64,000 bases of DNA, taken from positions 62,001 to 126,000 of the forward strand of contig NZ_RCUY01000014.1 in NCBI RefSeq assembly GCF_003667575.1, written 5' to 3'. This DNA is from Mycetocola lacteus. GTDB taxonomy: Bacteria; Actinomycetota; Actinomycetes; Actinomycetales; Microbacteriaceae. Shown one piece after another: positions 35,524 through 44,064 of the stretch; the first letter of the stretch is position 1; the number at the start of each line of letters is the position of its first letter. A model generated the notes under the pieces. It was not told the DNA's origin. It saw nothing but the letters and a program-made list of their open reading frames with translations, and made no database searches. Made by a program: the position numbers and the translations under genes.

Positions 35524-37229
35524 GCACCGACGGCGTCGCCGACGGTTCCGCGGTAACCGAGGTGCGGCAGGGTGTGGGCGTGAGCCCGGGCTCGGCCTAT
35601 GGCCCGGTGGTTCAGGTCGCGGCGCCGGTGCAGCCCCCGCAGAACGAGGAGGCTCCGGCGGATCCCGCCACGGCCTCCGAGGCGGCGATTGCCAGCTTCA
35701 TGCACGTGGCCGAGGACCTCGAGGCTCGTTCGGCGCGGGCGGATGACACCGCCCGGGACGTGCTCAAGGCCACCGCGATGATCGCCCGCGACCGTGCCCT
35801 GCACCGCGCGGTGACCAAGCACCTGGGTGAGGGCAACGGACCGGCCACCGCGATCAACCTGGCCATCGACGAGTTCGCGGCCAAGTTTGAGGCCCTCGGC
35901 GGCTACTTCGCCGAGCGGGTCACCGACCTCCGCGACATCGGCTCGCGGGCGATGGCCCACGTGCTGGGTGTGCCCGCGCCGGGGGTACCGCCCTTTAGCG
36001 TGCCCAGCGTCATCCTGGCCGAGGATCTCGCTCCGGCCGAAACCGCGACGCTGGATCGCTCCCTGGTCCTGGGCATCGTGACCCGCGCCGGTGGACGCAC
36101 CAGCCACACGGCAATTCTTGCCGCGCAGATGGGCATCCCCGCGGTGGTCCAGCTGCCCGGCGCGACCGAGATTCCTGCCGGAACCCCGATCTCCCTGGAC
36201 GGGGACACCGGCGAGGTTGTGCTCAACCCCGACCCCGAGGTGGTGACCAACCAGCGTCTGCGCCGCGAGCGCCGTGCCGCCGCCCTGGCGGAGGTCTCCG
36301 GCCCCGGCAGCACCCAGGATGGGCATCCGATCGCCCTGCTGGCCAACATCGGTGGGGCGAAGGACGCCGAGCTGGCCGGCGCCGAGGACCTCGAGGGTGT
36401 GGGCCTGTTCCGCACCGAGTTTGTGTTCCTTTCGGCCGCCCATGCCCCGACCCTGGAGGAGCAGACCGCAATCTACAGCCGCGTCTTTGCGCCCTTCGAT
36501 GGCCGCCGCGTGGTTGTGCGGACCCTGGATGCCGGGGCCGATAAGCCGCTGGCCTTCGCCAACCTGGGCGAGGAGGAGAACCCGGCGCTGGGACGCCGCG
36601 GTCTGCGTCTCTCGCAGGCGAAGCCCGAGCTGCTGGAAACCCAGCTGCAGGCGCTCGCCGCCGCGGCCCGGGCCACCGGTGCCGATGTGCGGGTGATGGC
36701 CCCGATGGTGGCCACCATCGCCGAGGCCCGCTGGTTTGCCGACCGGGTGCGCGCCAATGGGCTGCCCAAGGCCGGGGTCATGATCGAGGTGCCCGCGGCG
36801 GCGCTGCGTTCGGCGCAGGTGCTGGCCGAGGTCGACTTCGGGAGCCTGGGCACCAACGACCTGGCCCAGTACACGATGGCCGCCGACCGGATGGAGGGGG
36901 AACTCTCCGAGCTGCTGGATCCCTGGCAGCCGGGCGTGCTCGATGTGATCGCCGCCGCCGCGACCGGTGCGAAGCACGCGGGCAAGCCGCTGGGTGTCTG
37001 CGGGGAATCCGCCGGAGACCCGCTGCTGGCACTGGTGCTGGTTGGTCTCGGTGTCACCAGTCTGTCGATGGCCACCAGCAAGATTCGCGGGGTACGTCTG
37101 GCGCTGAAGACCCACACGCTGGAACACTGCGAGCGGCTGGCTGCCGCGGCCCTGGCGGCCGAGGATCCCGAGGGTGCCCGGGCGGCCGTCCGAGCCGCCG
37201 CGACCCCCGAGCTGGTCGCCCTGCTCTAG
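35520..37229 (+). CDS. ptsI: PTS enzyme I
   Basis: Enzyme I takes phosphate from phosphoenolpyruvate and gives it to HPr. The 569-residue length is normal. G-G-R-T-S-H-T-A-I-L-A holds the active His (residue 196). The C-terminal TIM-barrel shows G-L-F-R-T-E-F, E-V-P-A-A-A, G-T-N-D-L-A-Q-Y and C-G-E-S-A-G-D. The GTG overlaps the ptsH stop. Unusual for the family, the first 50 residues before the HPr-binding part are rich in Pro, Glu and Ala. Confidence 0.95.
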   Translation: MSTDGVADGSAVTEVRQGVGVSPGSAYGPVVQVAAPVQPPQNEEAPADPATASEAAIASFMHVAEDLEARSARADDTARDVLKATAMIARDRALHRAVTKHLGEGNGPATAINLAIDEFAAKFEALGGYFAERVTDLRDIGSRAMAHVLGVPAPGVPPFSVPSVILAEDLAPAETATLDRSLVLGIVTRAGGRTSHTAILAAQMGIPAVVQLPGATEIPAGTPISLDGDTGEVVLNPDPEVVTNQRLRRERRAAALAEVSGPGSTQDGHPIALLANIGGAKDAELAGAEDLEGVGLFRTEFVFLSAAHAPTLEEQTAIYSRVFAPFDGRRVVVRTLDAGADKPLAFANLGEEENPALGRRGLRLSQAKPELLETQLQALAAAARATGADVRVMAPMVATIAEARWFADRVRANGLPKAGVMIEVPAAALRSAQVLAEVDFGSLGTNDLAQYTMAADRMEGELSELLDPWQPGVLDVIAAAATGAKHAGKPLGVCGESAGDPLLALVLVGLGVTSLSMATSKIRGVRLALKTHTLEHCERLAAAALAAEDPEGARAAVRAAATPELVALL

Positions 37230-37234
37230 CCCAT

Positions 37235-37278
37235 CACACACAACAGCGCACGCCCGCGGGCGTGCGCTGTTGTGTGTG
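37235..37278. terminator. Bidirectional terminator, loop-free 44-base palindrome
   Basis: Two 22-base perfect arms meet with no spacer, between the convergent ptsI and PH-domain genes. Confidence 0.8.
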
Positions 37279-37287
37279 CAGCAAAGA

Positions 37288-37872
37288 CTAGAAGGCCCCG
37301 GATTCGCGCTGCGGGGAGAGCGAGGGCACAACCTGGTTGACCTCGATCAGGTGGTGCAGGGTGTCCACCACCTGGCGGGAGCCGGGCACCGACACCAGAA
37401 CCAGCGGCCGGTCGGTGCCGGCGGTGAGCACGATCGTGGCCGAGCCGGAGAGCGCCTGAATCGGACCGCGTCGGGTGGCGATCTCGTAGCCGCGGCTGTG
37501 GAACACCTCGCGCCGCTCACGCACCAGGAAGCCGCGGTGCATGATGACCCGGCGGGTGGTGATCGTGCTGCGTCGGTTGAGCCAGACCAGGTAAGGCCAG
37601 AGCACCAGGAAGACAAACACGGCGATCGCACCGCCGACCACCATCCAGAACTCCGGGCCGGTGGGGAATCGGCTGATTCCAAACACCAGGGCCCCGGGCA
37701 GCGCAATAAAAATCAGCGCCGGCAGGATCAGGAAGCGTGCATGACGCCGCAGCCGGGCAACCACCCGCTCGGTGGGCACCACGCTGGGTGTCGGAAACAC
37801 TGGGGCACCGGCGGGAGCTCCGAGGATCTGGGTGGCGTCCCCGGTCCCGGGGCCGCGGGTGAAATCGACCAT
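37288..37872 (-). CDS. Bacterial PH-domain membrane protein
   Basis: This 194-residue protein has a polar N-terminus, two helices (about residues 48-66 and 75-95) and then a beta-rich domain of the bacterial pleckstrin-homology (YdbS/bPH2) type with R-R-S-T-I-T-T-R-R-V-I and G-P-I-Q-A-L. The function of these proteins is not settled. Position next to birA and the carboxylase matches M. tuberculosis Rv3278c-Rv3279c. An AGGA six bases before the ATG supports the start. Confidence 0.8.
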   Translation of the reverse strand: MVDFTRGPGTGDATQILGAPAGAPVFPTPSVVPTERVVARLRRHARFLILPALIFIALPGALVFGISRFPTGPEFWMVVGGAIAVFVFLVLWPYLVWLNRRSTITTRRVIMHRGFLVRERREVFHSRGYEIATRRGPIQALSGSATIVLTAGTDRPLVLVSVPGSRQVVDTLHHLIEVNQVVPSLSPQRESGAF

Positions 37873-37967
37873 GGTCCATTCCTATCAGCAAGCGCGCCCG
37901 GACGGTGGATGGCTCGGCCGAAACGGTGGGATTTGCGGCCGTTTCTCGGGCGCTGGTGGGAGGACCG

Positions 37968-38780
37968 CTAGTCCTGCGCGCGCAGGTGCGTGATGTCCCC
38001 GGCCGAGACCGTGGTGTGGGTGCCGGTGTCGGCATCCACGATCACGATGCGTCCGTCCGCGTCCAGCGCAAGCGCCCTGCCAAACTGGAACACCCCGCCC
38101 GGACGCTCCACCCGCACCGAGCGGCCCAGGGTATCCAGCCGCGCCTCGACCCGCGCCCGCAGACCCGAAGCCTCGGCATCGCCCCCGGCTGCCACCAGGG
38201 CCTCGTAGAGCTCGATGAACACCCCCAGGTACTCGGCCAGCAGGGCGTCGGGGTCAGGATCCGCACCGAGCACCGCGAGCGAGGTTGCGGTGTCCACCGG
38301 AAGCTGGGCGGCGCTCATCGCCGTGTTGATCCCGGTCCCGATCACCACCGATCCGTCGGCTGAGATCTCGGCCAGCACCCCGCAGATCTTCTTGCCGGCC
38401 ACCAGCACATCATTGGGCCACTTGACCCGGGCATCAGGGGCGGCACCGGCCGCGCTCAGCCGGGCGTTAATCGCCTCGGCCATCGCGGTACCGGCCAGCA
38501 GCGAGAGCCACCCGTAGCTCTCCATCGGCAGCTTTCCGGCCGGACGCACCAGCAGCGAGATCGCCAGGCCGCTGCCCGAGGGGGAGGTCCAGACCCGGTC
38601 CAGGCGTCCGCGGCCGGCCACCTGGGTATCGGTCAACAGCACGCTCAGATGAGGCCAGCCCGCGGTGTCGGCGGTGGCCAGGGCCAGCAGATCGGCGTTG
38701 GTCGAGCCGGATTCGCTCAGCCAGCGCAGGCGCTGGGCGAGGGCACGGGAGCGGGTCAGCGAGGGCGCGTCTTCGGTCAT
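37968..38780 (-). CDS. birA: Biotin-[acetyl-CoA-carboxylase] ligase
   Basis: BirA attaches biotin to the carrier lysine of the carboxylase alpha chain, encoded 8 kb away. The protein of about 270 residues has G-S-T-N-A-D near residue 25, A-G-R-G-R-L-D-R-V-W with the biotinyl-AMP loop, K-W-P-N-D-V, and G-I-G-I-N-type residues (G-T-G-I-N-T). There is no N-terminal DNA-binding domain, so it is a ligase only. I chose the ATG at 38780, six bases after a TATTCT box; the longer frame is unlikely. It diverges from the carboxylase beta gene. Confidence 0.93.
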   Translation of the reverse strand: MTEDAPSLTRSRALAQRLRWLSESGSTNADLLALATADTAGWPHLSVLLTDTQVAGRGRLDRVWTSPSGSGLAISLLVRPAGKLPMESYGWLSLLAGTAMAEAINARLSAAGAAPDARVKWPNDVLVAGKKICGVLAEISADGSVVIGTGINTAMSAAQLPVDTATSLAVLGADPDPDALLAEYLGVFIELYEALVAAGGDAEASGLRARVEARLDTLGRSVRVERPGGVFQFGRALALDADGRIVIVDADTGTHTTVSAGDITHLRAQD

Positions 38781-38786
38781 TCCCCC

Positions 38787-38792
38787 AGAATA
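38787..38792 (-). promoter_or_regulatory. -10 element for leaderless birA
   Basis: TATTCT on the minus strand, then GGGGGA, then the birA ATG. The purine run touches the ATG and is too close to serve as a normal ribosome site. Confidence 0.45.
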
Positions 38793-38896
38793 CGGCCTGG
38801 GGATCCCCACCATCGTTCGCCCACTGAGCTTTCCCACAACGAAACACGATTCACACTGTAGGAACCGATGAACCCGCCAGATGGGGGTGGTCGAGA

Positions 38897-38902
38897 TAGA
38901 GT
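38897..38902 (+). promoter_or_regulatory. -10 element for the leaderless carboxylase beta gene
   Basis: TAGAGT, seven bases, then GTG at 38910. The same box and spacing recur before the purine nucleoside phosphorylase gene. Confidence 0.6.
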
Positions 38903-38909
38903 AAACCGT

Positions 38910-40526
38910 GTGACTGAATCTTTAGCCCAGCCGAACCCCGCCGACGGCGCGGACCTCTTTACCACCGCCGGTCGTATCGCCGACCTCAAGCGTCGCTATG
39001 ACGAGGCCGTAACCGCGCCCAGTGCCGCGGCCGAGGCCAAGCAGCACGCCAAGGGCAAGCAGACCGCGCGCGAGCGCATCGAACAGCTGCTCGACCCGGG
39101 CAGCTTCGTGGAACTGGACGAGTTTGTGCGCCACCGCACCACCGCGTTCGGCATGGACCGTTCGCGTCCCTACGGTGACGCGGTTGTCACCGGAACCGGC
39201 ACCATCCACGGTCGCCAGGTGGCCGTGTACTCGCAGGACTTCACCGTCTTTGGTGGCTCACTCGGCGAGGTTGCCGGTGAGAAGATCATCAAGGTCATGG
39301 ACCTGGCCCTGAAGACCGGCGTGCCGATCCTCGGTATCCTCGACTCCGGCGGCGCCCGCATCCAGGAGGGTGTGGTGGCCCTCGGCAAGTACGGCGAGAT
39401 CTTCCGCCGTAACACCGCCGCCTCGGGTGTGATCCCGCAGATCTCGATCATCATGGGCCCGGCCGCCGGCGGTGCCGTGTACTCCCCCGCGCTGACCGAC
39501 TTCGTGATCATGGTTGACAAGACCAGCCAGATGTTCGTGACCGGCCCCGACGTCATCAAGACCGTCACCGGCGAGGACGTGGGCATGGAGGAGCTCGGTG
39601 GCGCGCTGACCCACAACACCCGTTCGGGTGTCGCGCACTACCTGGCCGAGGACGAGTCTGACGCGCTGGATTACGCGCGCTCGCTGGTCTCCTACCTGCC
39701 GGATAACAACCTGGCCGAGCTGCCCGAGTACCCCACCGAGGTGGACCTGGAAACCAGCGATTCGGACCGCAAGCTCAACGTCCTGATCCCCGACTCCCCC
39801 AACCAGCCCTATGACGTCAAGACCGTCATCGAGCACGTGGTGGATGGGGGCGAGTTCCTCGAGGTGCAGCCGCTGTTCGCCCCGAACATCGTGATCGGTT
39901 TCGCCCGCGTCGAGGGACGCCCGGTGGGTATCGTCGCCAACCAGCCGCAGGCGATGGCCGGCACCCTGAACATCGAGGCCGGCGAGAAGGCCAGCCGCTT
40001 CGTGCGCTTCTGTGACGCATTCTCGATCCCGATCCTGACCCTGGTGGATGTCCCCGGCTACCTGCCCGGTACCGACCAGGAGTGGACCGGCGTAATCCGC
40101 CGCGGCGCCAAGCTGCTCTACGCATACGCCGAGGCCACCGTGCCCCTGGTCACCGTGATCCTGCGCAAGGCCTACGGCGGCGCGTACATCGTGATGGGTT
40201 CCAAGCAGCTCGGTGCCGACATCAACCTGGCCTGGCCCACCGCCGAGATCGCCGTGATGGGTGGTCAGGGCGCGGTCAACATCCTCTACCGCGGTGAGAT
40301 TAAGCGGGCCGAGGAGGCCGGCGAGGACGTGGCCGCCGTGCGCACCAAGCTGGCCAACGAGTACACCTACAACGTGGCCAGCCCGTTCCTCGCCGCCGAG
40401 CGTGGCGAGCTGGACGGCGTGATTGAGCCCGCGGCCACCCGCGTCGCGGTCATCAAGGCCCTGCGCTCGCTCAAGACCAAGCGTGCGAGCCTGCCGCCCA
40501 AGAAGCACGGAAACATCCCGCTGTGA
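38910..40526 (+). CDS. accD5: Acyl-CoA (propionyl-CoA) carboxylase beta subunit
   Basis: This carboxyltransferase subunit of about 538 residues moves the carboxyl group from biotin to acetyl- or propionyl-CoA. G-G-A-R-I-Q-E-G-V near residue 150 and G-P-A-A-G-G-A-V-Y line the acyl-CoA site; [10 protein letters not shown] and Y-G-G-A-Y-I-V-M are further family marks. The GTG is chosen because it follows a TAGAGT box by seven bases. The epsilon subunit gene overlaps the stop. Close similarity of pattern to mycobacterial AccD5 suggests propionyl-CoA as a substrate. Confidence 0.93.
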   Translation: MTESLAQPNPADGADLFTTAGRIADLKRRYDEAVTAPSAAAEAKQHAKGKQTARERIEQLLDPGSFVELDEFVRHRTTAFGMDRSRPYGDAVVTGTGTIHGRQVAVYSQDFTVFGGSLGEVAGEKIIKVMDLALKTGVPILGILDSGGARIQEGVVALGKYGEIFRRNTAASGVIPQISIIMGPAAGGAVYSPALTDFVIMVDKTSQMFVTGPDVIKTVTGEDVGMEELGGALTHNTRSGVAHYLAEDESDALDYARSLVSYLPDNNLAELPEYPTEVDLETSDSDRKLNVLIPDSPNQPYDVKTVIEHVVDGGEFLEVQPLFAPNIVIGFARVEGRPVGIVANQPQAMAGTLNIEAGEKASRFVRFCDAFSIPILTLVDVPGYLPGTDQEWTGVIRRGAKLLYAYAEATVPLVTVILRKAYGGAYIVMGSKQLGADINLAWPTAEIAVMGGQGAVNILYRGEIKRAEEAGEDVAAVRTKLANEYTYNVASPFLAAERGELDGVIEPAATRVAVIKALRSLKTKRASLPPKKHGNIPL

Positions 40527-40750
40527 CCGAGGCAAACATGCCCGCCCCCGCGATGCGCTTCATGCGCGGTGAGCCCACCGAGGAGGAGATCGCCGCGGTG
40601 TCGGCGGTGCTGACCCTGGTGCTGGCCGAAGAGGGTGCCCGCGCCGAACGCAGCGAGCCGGCAAACGTGTCGGCCTGGACGCGATCGCAGCGCGCGATTC
40701 GCCCGGTGGTCCAGCCCGGTGCCGGACGTTGGCGCGGATTCAGCGGATAA
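40523..40750 (+). CDS. accE: Acyl-CoA carboxylase epsilon subunit
   Basis: This 75-residue protein is a typical actinobacterial epsilon subunit. It has the [12 protein letters not shown] core near residue 15 and a C-terminal W-T-R-S-Q-R-A stretch. These small proteins stabilise the alpha-beta carboxylase complex and raise its activity. The GTG overlaps the beta-subunit stop by four bases. It is followed by a terminator. Confidence 0.9.
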   Translation: MTEANMPAPAMRFMRGEPTEEEIAAVSAVLTLVLAEEGARAERSEPANVSAWTRSQRAIRPVVQPGAGRWRGFSG

Positions 40751-40767
40751 TCACGGTATTTCACATC

Positions 40768-40803
40768 ACGGCGGCCCATGCACCTGCATAGGGCCGCCGT
40801 TTT
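40768..40803 (+). terminator. Rho-independent terminator of the carboxylase operon
   Basis: A stem of about 15 base pairs with one bulge is followed by TTTTG. Confidence 0.85.
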
Positions 40804-40852
40804 GTCGCATGACACGCCCGGAAGGCCTGAAAGAATCACGGTTCGGATCAGC

Positions 40853-40864
40853 GCAAACGTTTGC
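40853..40864. promoter_or_regulatory. LacI-type operator-like palindrome
   Basis: GCAAACGTTTGC is a perfect 12-base palindrome of the kind bound by LacI-family repressors. It sits in a 363-base stretch with no protein gene, about 60-75 bases before the candidate start of the structured RNA. No LacI-family gene is in the window. Confidence 0.45.
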
Positions 40865-40926
40865 ACTTTGGTCAATACTGTCGTTTCGCTTGGACGCGCC
40901 GGGGGTTTTCGACCAGAATAGACAAC

Positions 40927-41079
40927 GGATACACGGTGTTTACGCCGTGCATCTACCAAGACACTCGTTCTAGGGTAAGAACAACGTCTTGGGGGGAGGA
41001 TGGAGAGACTATTCGGGTTAGTCTCTTCAACCGGAACGGCCGGGGTTGTTTTTACAAACAATCCCGGCCGATTTCTTTT
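40927..41079 (+). ncRNA. Candidate structured small RNA with terminator
   Basis: The 363 bases between accE and the next gene hold no convincing ORF but a chain of hairpins. First is a short CACGG/CCGTG stem at 40932-40949. Next comes a two-part stem, CCAAGAC/GTCTTGG enclosing GTTCT/AGAAC with loop AGGGTA (40956-40992), then a single-stranded GGGGAGGATGG. An AGAGACTA/TAGTCTCT stem with loop TTCGGGT follows (41004-41026). Last is a 15-bp stem with one mismatch and an ATTTCTTTT tail (41037-41079), a good intrinsic terminator on the plus strand. Upstream, TTGGAC and CAGAAT are 18 bases apart (40890, 40914). Direction and 5' end are inferred; no known RNA family is recognised. Confidence 0.4.
41037..41079 (+). 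terminator. Intrinsic terminator with U-rich tail
   Basis: Fifteen-base arms with one G-U-type mismatch, a TTAC loop and a T-rich tail on the plus strand. It may also end the minus-strand sensor operon that stops at 41114. Confidence 0.7.
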
Positions 41080-41113
41080 AACCGATGCGGCCCGCTCTGC
41101 GGAAAAACCAGGG

Positions 41114-42088
41114 TTAGAGGTTGCGCGGAATCAGCGTGCGGAACTTCAGCTCGTCCTCGCCGTCGGCCCCGGGACCGATGCCCACGATGGTCACCGCGAT
41201 GTCGCCGGTGCCGCTGCGCACCACCACGCGCCCGCGCTCGAGCTGTCCGAGCGAGAGCACGATCCGGTCGGCGATCTGCTCGCGACGGTGCGTGGGCAGT
41301 CCCAGCAGGCCATCCTCATCCAACAGGTCCACCCGGATGCCGCGTCTGCGGGCGTCCAGGGCCGCCAGACGGACCGGATCACTCAGCAGGCCGCGGCCAC
41401 GGATTTCGTCCCGCAGACCGGCCTCCAGCACCTCGGACTCGCGGCGCTGAGCCATCGAAAGGTTACCCTCGGACTCCACGATCGCGCGCAGCATCGGGGC
41501 CGCGCGTAGCTGGGTCTGTCGCAGACGGTGTAGCCGGACCTCCCGGTAGGCGTCCTGCCCGGCCCGCAGCAGCGCGGTTTCCCGGCTGGCCTGCATCAGG
41601 CGGGCGTTATCGCGGCCCAGCCGGTTCATCGCGTGGGTGAGCAGGCTCGCGGCCACCATCCAGACGATCGACCCGGGCAGGCCGATCCCCAGCGCGCCCA
41701 GCGGTCCCGCCCAGGCCATTGAGATGCCGATCAGCACCAGCGTGCCCGCCCAGGCGGTAATTTCGCGGCCGCGCACCAGCGTGATCACCATCAGGGTTCC
41801 GATGCCGGCGATGGGCCAGGTGGCGTAGCCGTTGGGGACGGTGGGATCCAACGGTGGGATCACCAGCAGCAGCACGACCGCCGAAACCACCACGTTGACG
41901 ATCGCGACCGCGCGCGGCAGGGGCCGCCCGCCGGGCCAGGCCAGGCTGAGCGCCGAGGCTGCCCAGTAGAGCGCGATGGCCAGCAGGACCGGATCGGCCT
42001 CGGGGTTGTGATCCAGATGGGTGAGTCCGAGGACGCCGTGGAGCGCCGAGAAGACGGCCGCCAGGATGAGCAGTGGTACCCGACGCAC
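41114..42088 (-). CDS. Membrane protein resembling a sensor kinase without kinase motifs
   Basis: This 324-residue protein has six or so helices in residues 5-160, then a coiled-coil-like stretch and a C-terminal domain. It resembles a NarL-type sensor in size and topology but has no H-D phosphorylation box, and the C-terminal part has no recognisable N-box or glycine-rich ATP lid. GGGAGGAA seven bases before the GTG, and a one-base overlap with the sensor kinase stop, tie it to that gene. A regulatory partner or pseudokinase that pairs with the kinase is a reasonable guess. I do not recognise a family. Confidence 0.7.
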   Translation of the reverse strand: MRRVPLLILAAVFSALHGVLGLTHLDHNPEADPVLLAIALYWAASALSLAWPGGRPLPRAVAIVNVVVSAVVLLLVIPPLDPTVPNGYATWPIAGIGTLMVITLVRGREITAWAGTLVLIGISMAWAGPLGALGIGLPGSIVWMVAASLLTHAMNRLGRDNARLMQASRETALLRAGQDAYREVRLHRLRQTQLRAAPMLRAIVESEGNLSMAQRRESEVLEAGLRDEIRGRGLLSDPVRLAALDARRRGIRVDLLDEDGLLGLPTHRREQIADRIVLSLGQLERGRVVVRSGTGDIAVTIVGIGPGADGEDELKFRTLIPRNL

Positions 42089-43347
42089 TAGTTGGTTCCT
42101 CCCTGCGGTGCCCAGGAGAGAACCACCCGGGTCCCGCGATCCGGGGCTGAGAGGATGCGAACCTCGCCCCCGACCGACTCCACTCGGCCCCGGATCGACA
42201 CCCGAACGCCCAGGCGGCCCGGCGCAATCTGGTCGGGTCGGAATCCGCGTCCACGGTCGATGATCTCCAGCACCAGGCTGCCCGGTGCCGGGGCTCGCAT
42301 GGTCAGCTGACGCGGGACCTCGGCGTCCCCGGCATGCTGCACGCTGTTGGTGAGGGCCTGGGTGGCCGCCTGAATCAGGGCGTGGGCCACATCCGCGGGC
42401 AGGGCACCCTCCATCTGGCCGTAGCGCTGGACCAGGATCGGCACGTCGAGGGTGGCCACGGTATCGGTCAGGCGTTCCTGGACCACCGCAAGGGCCATCC
42501 GCTCCTCGCTCGGGGCGGCCAGGGCCACCGCGGTGGTCAGGCGCACGATCGCCTCATCGGCCATATCCCGGGCGATGTGCTGCTGCTGTTCGGTATTGGC
42601 GTGTACGGCGGCGCTCAGGCTGGCCAGCACGGTGTCGTGCACCAGCGCATCCACCTCGGCGCGCTCGAGCTCCTGGGCAGCGCGCTCGACGGTGCCGCTG
42701 TACTTTTCCAGGGCGAGCCGGGCGGTGGTATCCACCTGGCTCACGGCCGAGCGGAACAGGTCCACCAGGATTACCACCAGGGTGCCCAGGGTGAGCGAGA
42801 AGATCGCGTCCATCATCGGCTCGCGGGCCCCGATCACAAACCCCTCGTGGACCACCCCGCTGATTCCTACCAGCACGGCGATCAACGCGGTGTAGCACAG
42901 CGCGATCGTGCGCCCGAAGGCCTGCGCGACACACGCGCTGGCCACGGTGCAGAGGTACCAGATCCAGGAGGGCTGGACCAGCGGGTCCGGCACAAAGCGC
43001 ACCCACAGCAGGACCGCGAGGAGGTAGCACACCACAAAGAGGATGCTGGCCCGCCGCTGCAGCCAGGGCCACGGGGTGGCCAGGACCACGAGCACCAGCG
43101 GCACCAGCTCTAGCGAGGCGACCGAGTAGCCGATCAGTTGCGGGCCGAGGCGTCCCATCCCATCGGAGAGGATCCCGGAGAGGGCCAGCAGGCCATAGAG
43201 CAGCCCGCTCGCGCCGATACAGATCGCGATCCAGCGCTCCACCCGGACCGCGCCGAGCGAGCTCACCGCGGCAATCGAGTTCAGCTCCCGACCGAGCCGG
43301 GTATTCTGCTCGGTTTCCTGGGCACTCTGTCCGGGCAGGCTCACCAT
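42088..43347 (-). CDS. Two-component sensor histidine kinase, NarL/DesK type
   Basis: This 419-residue sensor has six helices (about residues 38-200), a dimerisation helix with V-D-A-L-V-H-D-T-V-L (candidate phospho-His at 237) and a C-terminal HATPase domain with A-L-T-N-S-V-Q-H-A-G and I-I-D-R-G-R-G-F. The box departs from the usual R-I-A-R-E-L-H-D form but keeps H-D. It lies between a LuxR-type response regulator and the membrane partner above; the signal is unknown. The small helical sensor region suggests it senses the membrane itself. Confidence 0.82.
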   Translation of the reverse strand: MVSLPGQSAQETEQNTRLGRELNSIAAVSSLGAVRVERWIAICIGASGLLYGLLALSGILSDGMGRLGPQLIGYSVASLELVPLVLVVLATPWPWLQRRASILFVVCYLLAVLLWVRFVPDPLVQPSWIWYLCTVASACVAQAFGRTIALCYTALIAVLVGISGVVHEGFVIGAREPMMDAIFSLTLGTLVVILVDLFRSAVSQVDTTARLALEKYSGTVERAAQELERAEVDALVHDTVLASLSAAVHANTEQQQHIARDMADEAIVRLTTAVALAAPSEERMALAVVQERLTDTVATLDVPILVQRYGQMEGALPADVAHALIQAATQALTNSVQHAGDAEVPRQLTMRAPAPGSLVLEIIDRGRGFRPDQIAPGRLGVRVSIRGRVESVGGEVRILSAPDRGTRVVLSWAPQGGTN

Positions 43348-43404
43348 GCGTGGATTTCCGTGCGGGTTTCTGCACGCACTTCTGCGGGGTGCGGGCGACG
43401 GGCG

Positions 43405-44064
43405 CTAGCCGATGGGGTCACCGGGACCTCCGGGAATGTCTTCCAGGATGCCATCCTCAACCGCACGCCGCAGCAGCTCCAGCTTGGTGCGTGCCGGACG
43501 GCCCACCTCCACATACTTCCCGCGAATGCGGTTCAGATATTCCTTCACGGTCGAGGGGGCGATGCCCAACTCGATCGCCACATCCTTGAGTGGCAAACCC
43601 GAGGCGTACAGGCTCAGCACGTCGCGCTCGCGCGGTCCGAGCTGCGCCACCGCAAACTGCCGGTCGGCCTCGATCGCGCTGGCCCACTCCAGGTTGGTCA
43701 GCGGGCCGCCGCCGGCGACGGTTTCGATCGCCGCCACCACATCGTGGGCGGGAGAGGACTTGGGGATGACCCCGGCGGCACCGGCGGCCAGGGCCTCACG
43801 GACCAGGCCCACCCGGTCGGCGATGCTGTGGATCAGCACGGCCGCGCCATCTCGGGAGACCGCGCGCACGTTCTCGGCCACGCTGGATCCGTCCCCCAGC
43901 GAGAGATCCAGCACCACGACGTCCACCGGCACTCGGATCTCCAGGAACTCGGCGACCCCGGCGGTACTGGACACGATGCGGTGACCGGCAGCCGCGCACA
44001 CGGCCTGCAGGCCGAGCCGTACCGACTCGTGATCGTCGATCACGGCAATGCGTACGGCACTCAT
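43405..44064 (-). CDS. LuxR/NarL family response regulator
   Basis: This 219-residue regulator has a receiver domain with I-D-D-H-E-S near the start, V-V-L-D-L-S (phospho-Asp 53) and I-P-K-S-S (conserved Lys). Its C-terminal LuxR-type helix-turn-helix reads L-G-P-R-E-R-D-V-L-S-L-Y-A-S-G and P-S-T-V-K-E-Y-L-N-R-I. It should be phosphorylated by the adjacent kinase. Its ATG overlaps the stop of the upstream methyltransferase gene by one base, so the operon may run from there through the sensor genes. Targets unknown. Confidence 0.9.
   Translation of the reverse strand: MSAVRIAVIDDHESVRLGLQAVCAAAGHRIVSSTAGVAEFLEIRVPVDVVVLDLSLGDGSSVAENVRAVSRDGAAVLIHSIADRVGLVREALAAGAAGVIPKSSPAHDVVAAIETVAGGGPLTNLEWASAIEADRQFAVAQLGPRERDVLSLYASGLPLKDVAIELGIAPSTVKEYLNRIRGKYVEVGRPARTKLELLRRAVEDGILEDIPGGPGDPIG

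Noticed and set aside
40927-41079. 6C-type C-rich RNA on the minus strand
   Set aside because: The minus strand does show CCUCCCCCC between stems, but the loops do not carry the C runs of that family, and the U-rich tail is on the plus strand.
41000-41509. ATG with a GGGGGAGG run before it at 41000
   Set aside because: The purine run touches the ATG, and the frame runs antisense through the 41114 gene and lies within the hairpin region.
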